A DNA stretch of 40,344 nucleotides from Tepidamorphus sp. (lineage in GTDB: Bacteria; Pseudomonadota; Alphaproteobacteria; Rhizobiales; Tepidamorphaceae), in NCBI GenBank assembly GCA_028280885.1, contig JANQKY010000054.1, positions 1-40,344 on the forward strand. The letters run 5' to 3'. Below are positions 39,655 through 40,344 of this stretch, piece after piece; position 1 is the stretch's first letter, and every line of letters begins with the position of its first letter. The notes under the pieces are model-generated. The model was given only the letters and a program-made list of their open reading frames with translations. It searched no databases and had not been told where the DNA came from. The position numbers and the translations under genes are program-made.

Positions 39655-40344
39655 TCCGCCGGATTGGAAACCGTGCCGGCAACGGCGCCGGGCCTGCGGA
39701 CCGGCGCCTTTTGCGGCAACGCCACCGGCCCGGCATGTTTCGGCAGCGGCGCGGTGCGGCGCGAGCGCACGATCTGGTAGCCCGGCCGGACGATATAGCG
39801 CACCGGCGCCGACAGCATGTGAACCAGCCGCGTGAAGGGAAACAGCAGGAAGATCGTCAGCCCCAGGAACAGGTGCAGCTTGAAGATCGGTGCGACGCCA
39901 TGAAGATGCGCCGCCGCATCGGCCTGGAAGGTGAAGATGCCTTGCGCCCAGTTCATGAACTTGACCATCTCCTCGCCGTCCAGGTGCTGCAGCGAGACGA
40001 AAATGGTGCCGAGGCCGATGACGAGCTGCGCCAGCAGCAGGGCCAGGATGCCGATATCGGCGACGCTCGAGTTCCGGCGGATGCGCGGGTCGGTCCAGCG
40101 GCGATGGAACAGCATGCCGCCGCCGATCAGCGCCATCACGCCGGCGACCCCGCCGACCAGCACCGCGAGACCCTGCTTGGCGCCGTGGCTGATGCCGATC
40201 GCATCGAAGATCCAGATCGGCGTCAGCAGGCCGACGAGGTGGCCGAAGAAAATGATCAGCACGCCGACATGGAACAGCACCGAGCCGATGACGAGCTGCT
40301 TGCGGCGCAGGAGCTGGCTCGACGCGCTCTTCCAGGTGAAGGGA
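39651..40344 (-). CDS. narI: Respiratory nitrate reductase gamma subunit NarI (5' end outside the window)
   Basis: The last 231 codons of NarI are present; the reading frame stays open to the window edge (TFPWTFKS-type start is not reached; FTWKSASSQLLRRKQLVIGSV is read upstream of position 40280). It is a membrane cytochrome b with four or five spans that passes electrons from quinol to NarH. Heme-ligand histidines appear in LFHVGVLIIFFGHLVGL and in AAAHLHGVAPIFKLHLFLG. A Pro/Arg-rich C-terminal tail extends past the last span. By homology narG, narH and narJ should lie to the right. It is coupled to the prolyl isomerase gene by a GTGA overlap. Confidence 0.94.
   Translation of the reverse strand, partial: PFTWKSASSQLLRRKQLVIGSVLFHVGVLIIFFGHLVGLLTPIWIFDAIGISHGAKQGLAVLVGGVAGVMALIGGGMLFHRRWTDPRIRRNSSVADIGILALLLAQLVIGLGTIFVSLQHLDGEEMVKFMNWAQGIFTFQADAAAHLHGVAPIFKLHLFLGLTIFLLFPFTRLVHMLSAPVRYIVRPGYQIVRSRRTAPLPKHAGPVALPQKAPVRRPGAVAGTVSNPAE

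Overview
The window comes from a GC-rich (about two-thirds GC by eye) alphaproteobacterial chromosome, most likely of the order Hyphomicrobiales (Rhizobiales). The clues are the maf/yacG/tRNA-Phe neighbourhood, a FixL-FixJ-FixK oxygen-sensing cascade, a complete ccoNOQP-ccoGHIS (fixNOQP-fixGHIS) set, FixK-type TTGAY-N4-RTCAA boxes, and the start of a nitrate reductase (nar) operon. It reads as a respiratory-flexibility region of a facultative microaerobe or denitrifier. Family calls rest on motifs and remembered family members; no search was run.

Layout. 1-231: AT-richer, gene-free flank of a tRNA. 232-3711 (minus): maf, an acyl-CoA synthetase, an SDR dehydrogenase, yacG and tRNA-Phe. 3908-5044 (plus): a DsbA-fold isomerase and a secreted coiled-coil protein. 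5045-5755: a repeat island. 5756-8135: a thioesterase and an esterase with overlapping ends, then a YjbQ-family enzyme. 8147-14686: a two-subunit SSS-type carboxylate symporter, a CrbR-like regulator and a CrbS-like SLC5/PAS/kinase/receiver hybrid, which together look like an acetate-switch module.

15011-19812: heme-PAS kinase FixL, FixJ, a single-domain receiver resembling FixT, FixK, and hemN on the opposite strand. 19921-21763: an AbrB-family membrane protein and an HpcH/HpaI aldolase, tail to tail. 22254-30603: cbb3 oxidase structural genes ccoNOQP, then assembly genes ccoGHIS. 30634-38048: mixed metabolic genes (secreted protein, phosphonoacetaldehyde hydrolase, 1-Cys peroxiredoxin, PPOX-fold flavoprotein, SDR with divergent TetR, SDR plus MmcQ/YjbR, VOC protein) with two more repeat islands. 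38157-40344 (minus): beta-carbonic anhydrase, parvulin-type prolyl isomerase and narI, which runs off the right edge.

How it fits together. Low oxygen should activate FixL, then FixJ, then fixK. Sites matching the FixK consensus lie before ccoN (22140), the FixT-like gene (16939) and the VOC gene (38106), with a one-mismatch site before hemN (19849). FixK would therefore switch on the high-affinity oxidase, anaerobic heme synthesis and a possible feedback inhibitor of FixL. The VOC gene is an unexpected target with a well-formed activator promoter. No wholly unknown multi-gene system was found. The least explained elements are the VOC promoter, a cysteine-free FixT-like receiver, paired inverted repeats between ccoH and ccoI, a dispersed repeat family with six recognisable cores, and several perfect palindromes upstream of metabolic or regulatory genes.
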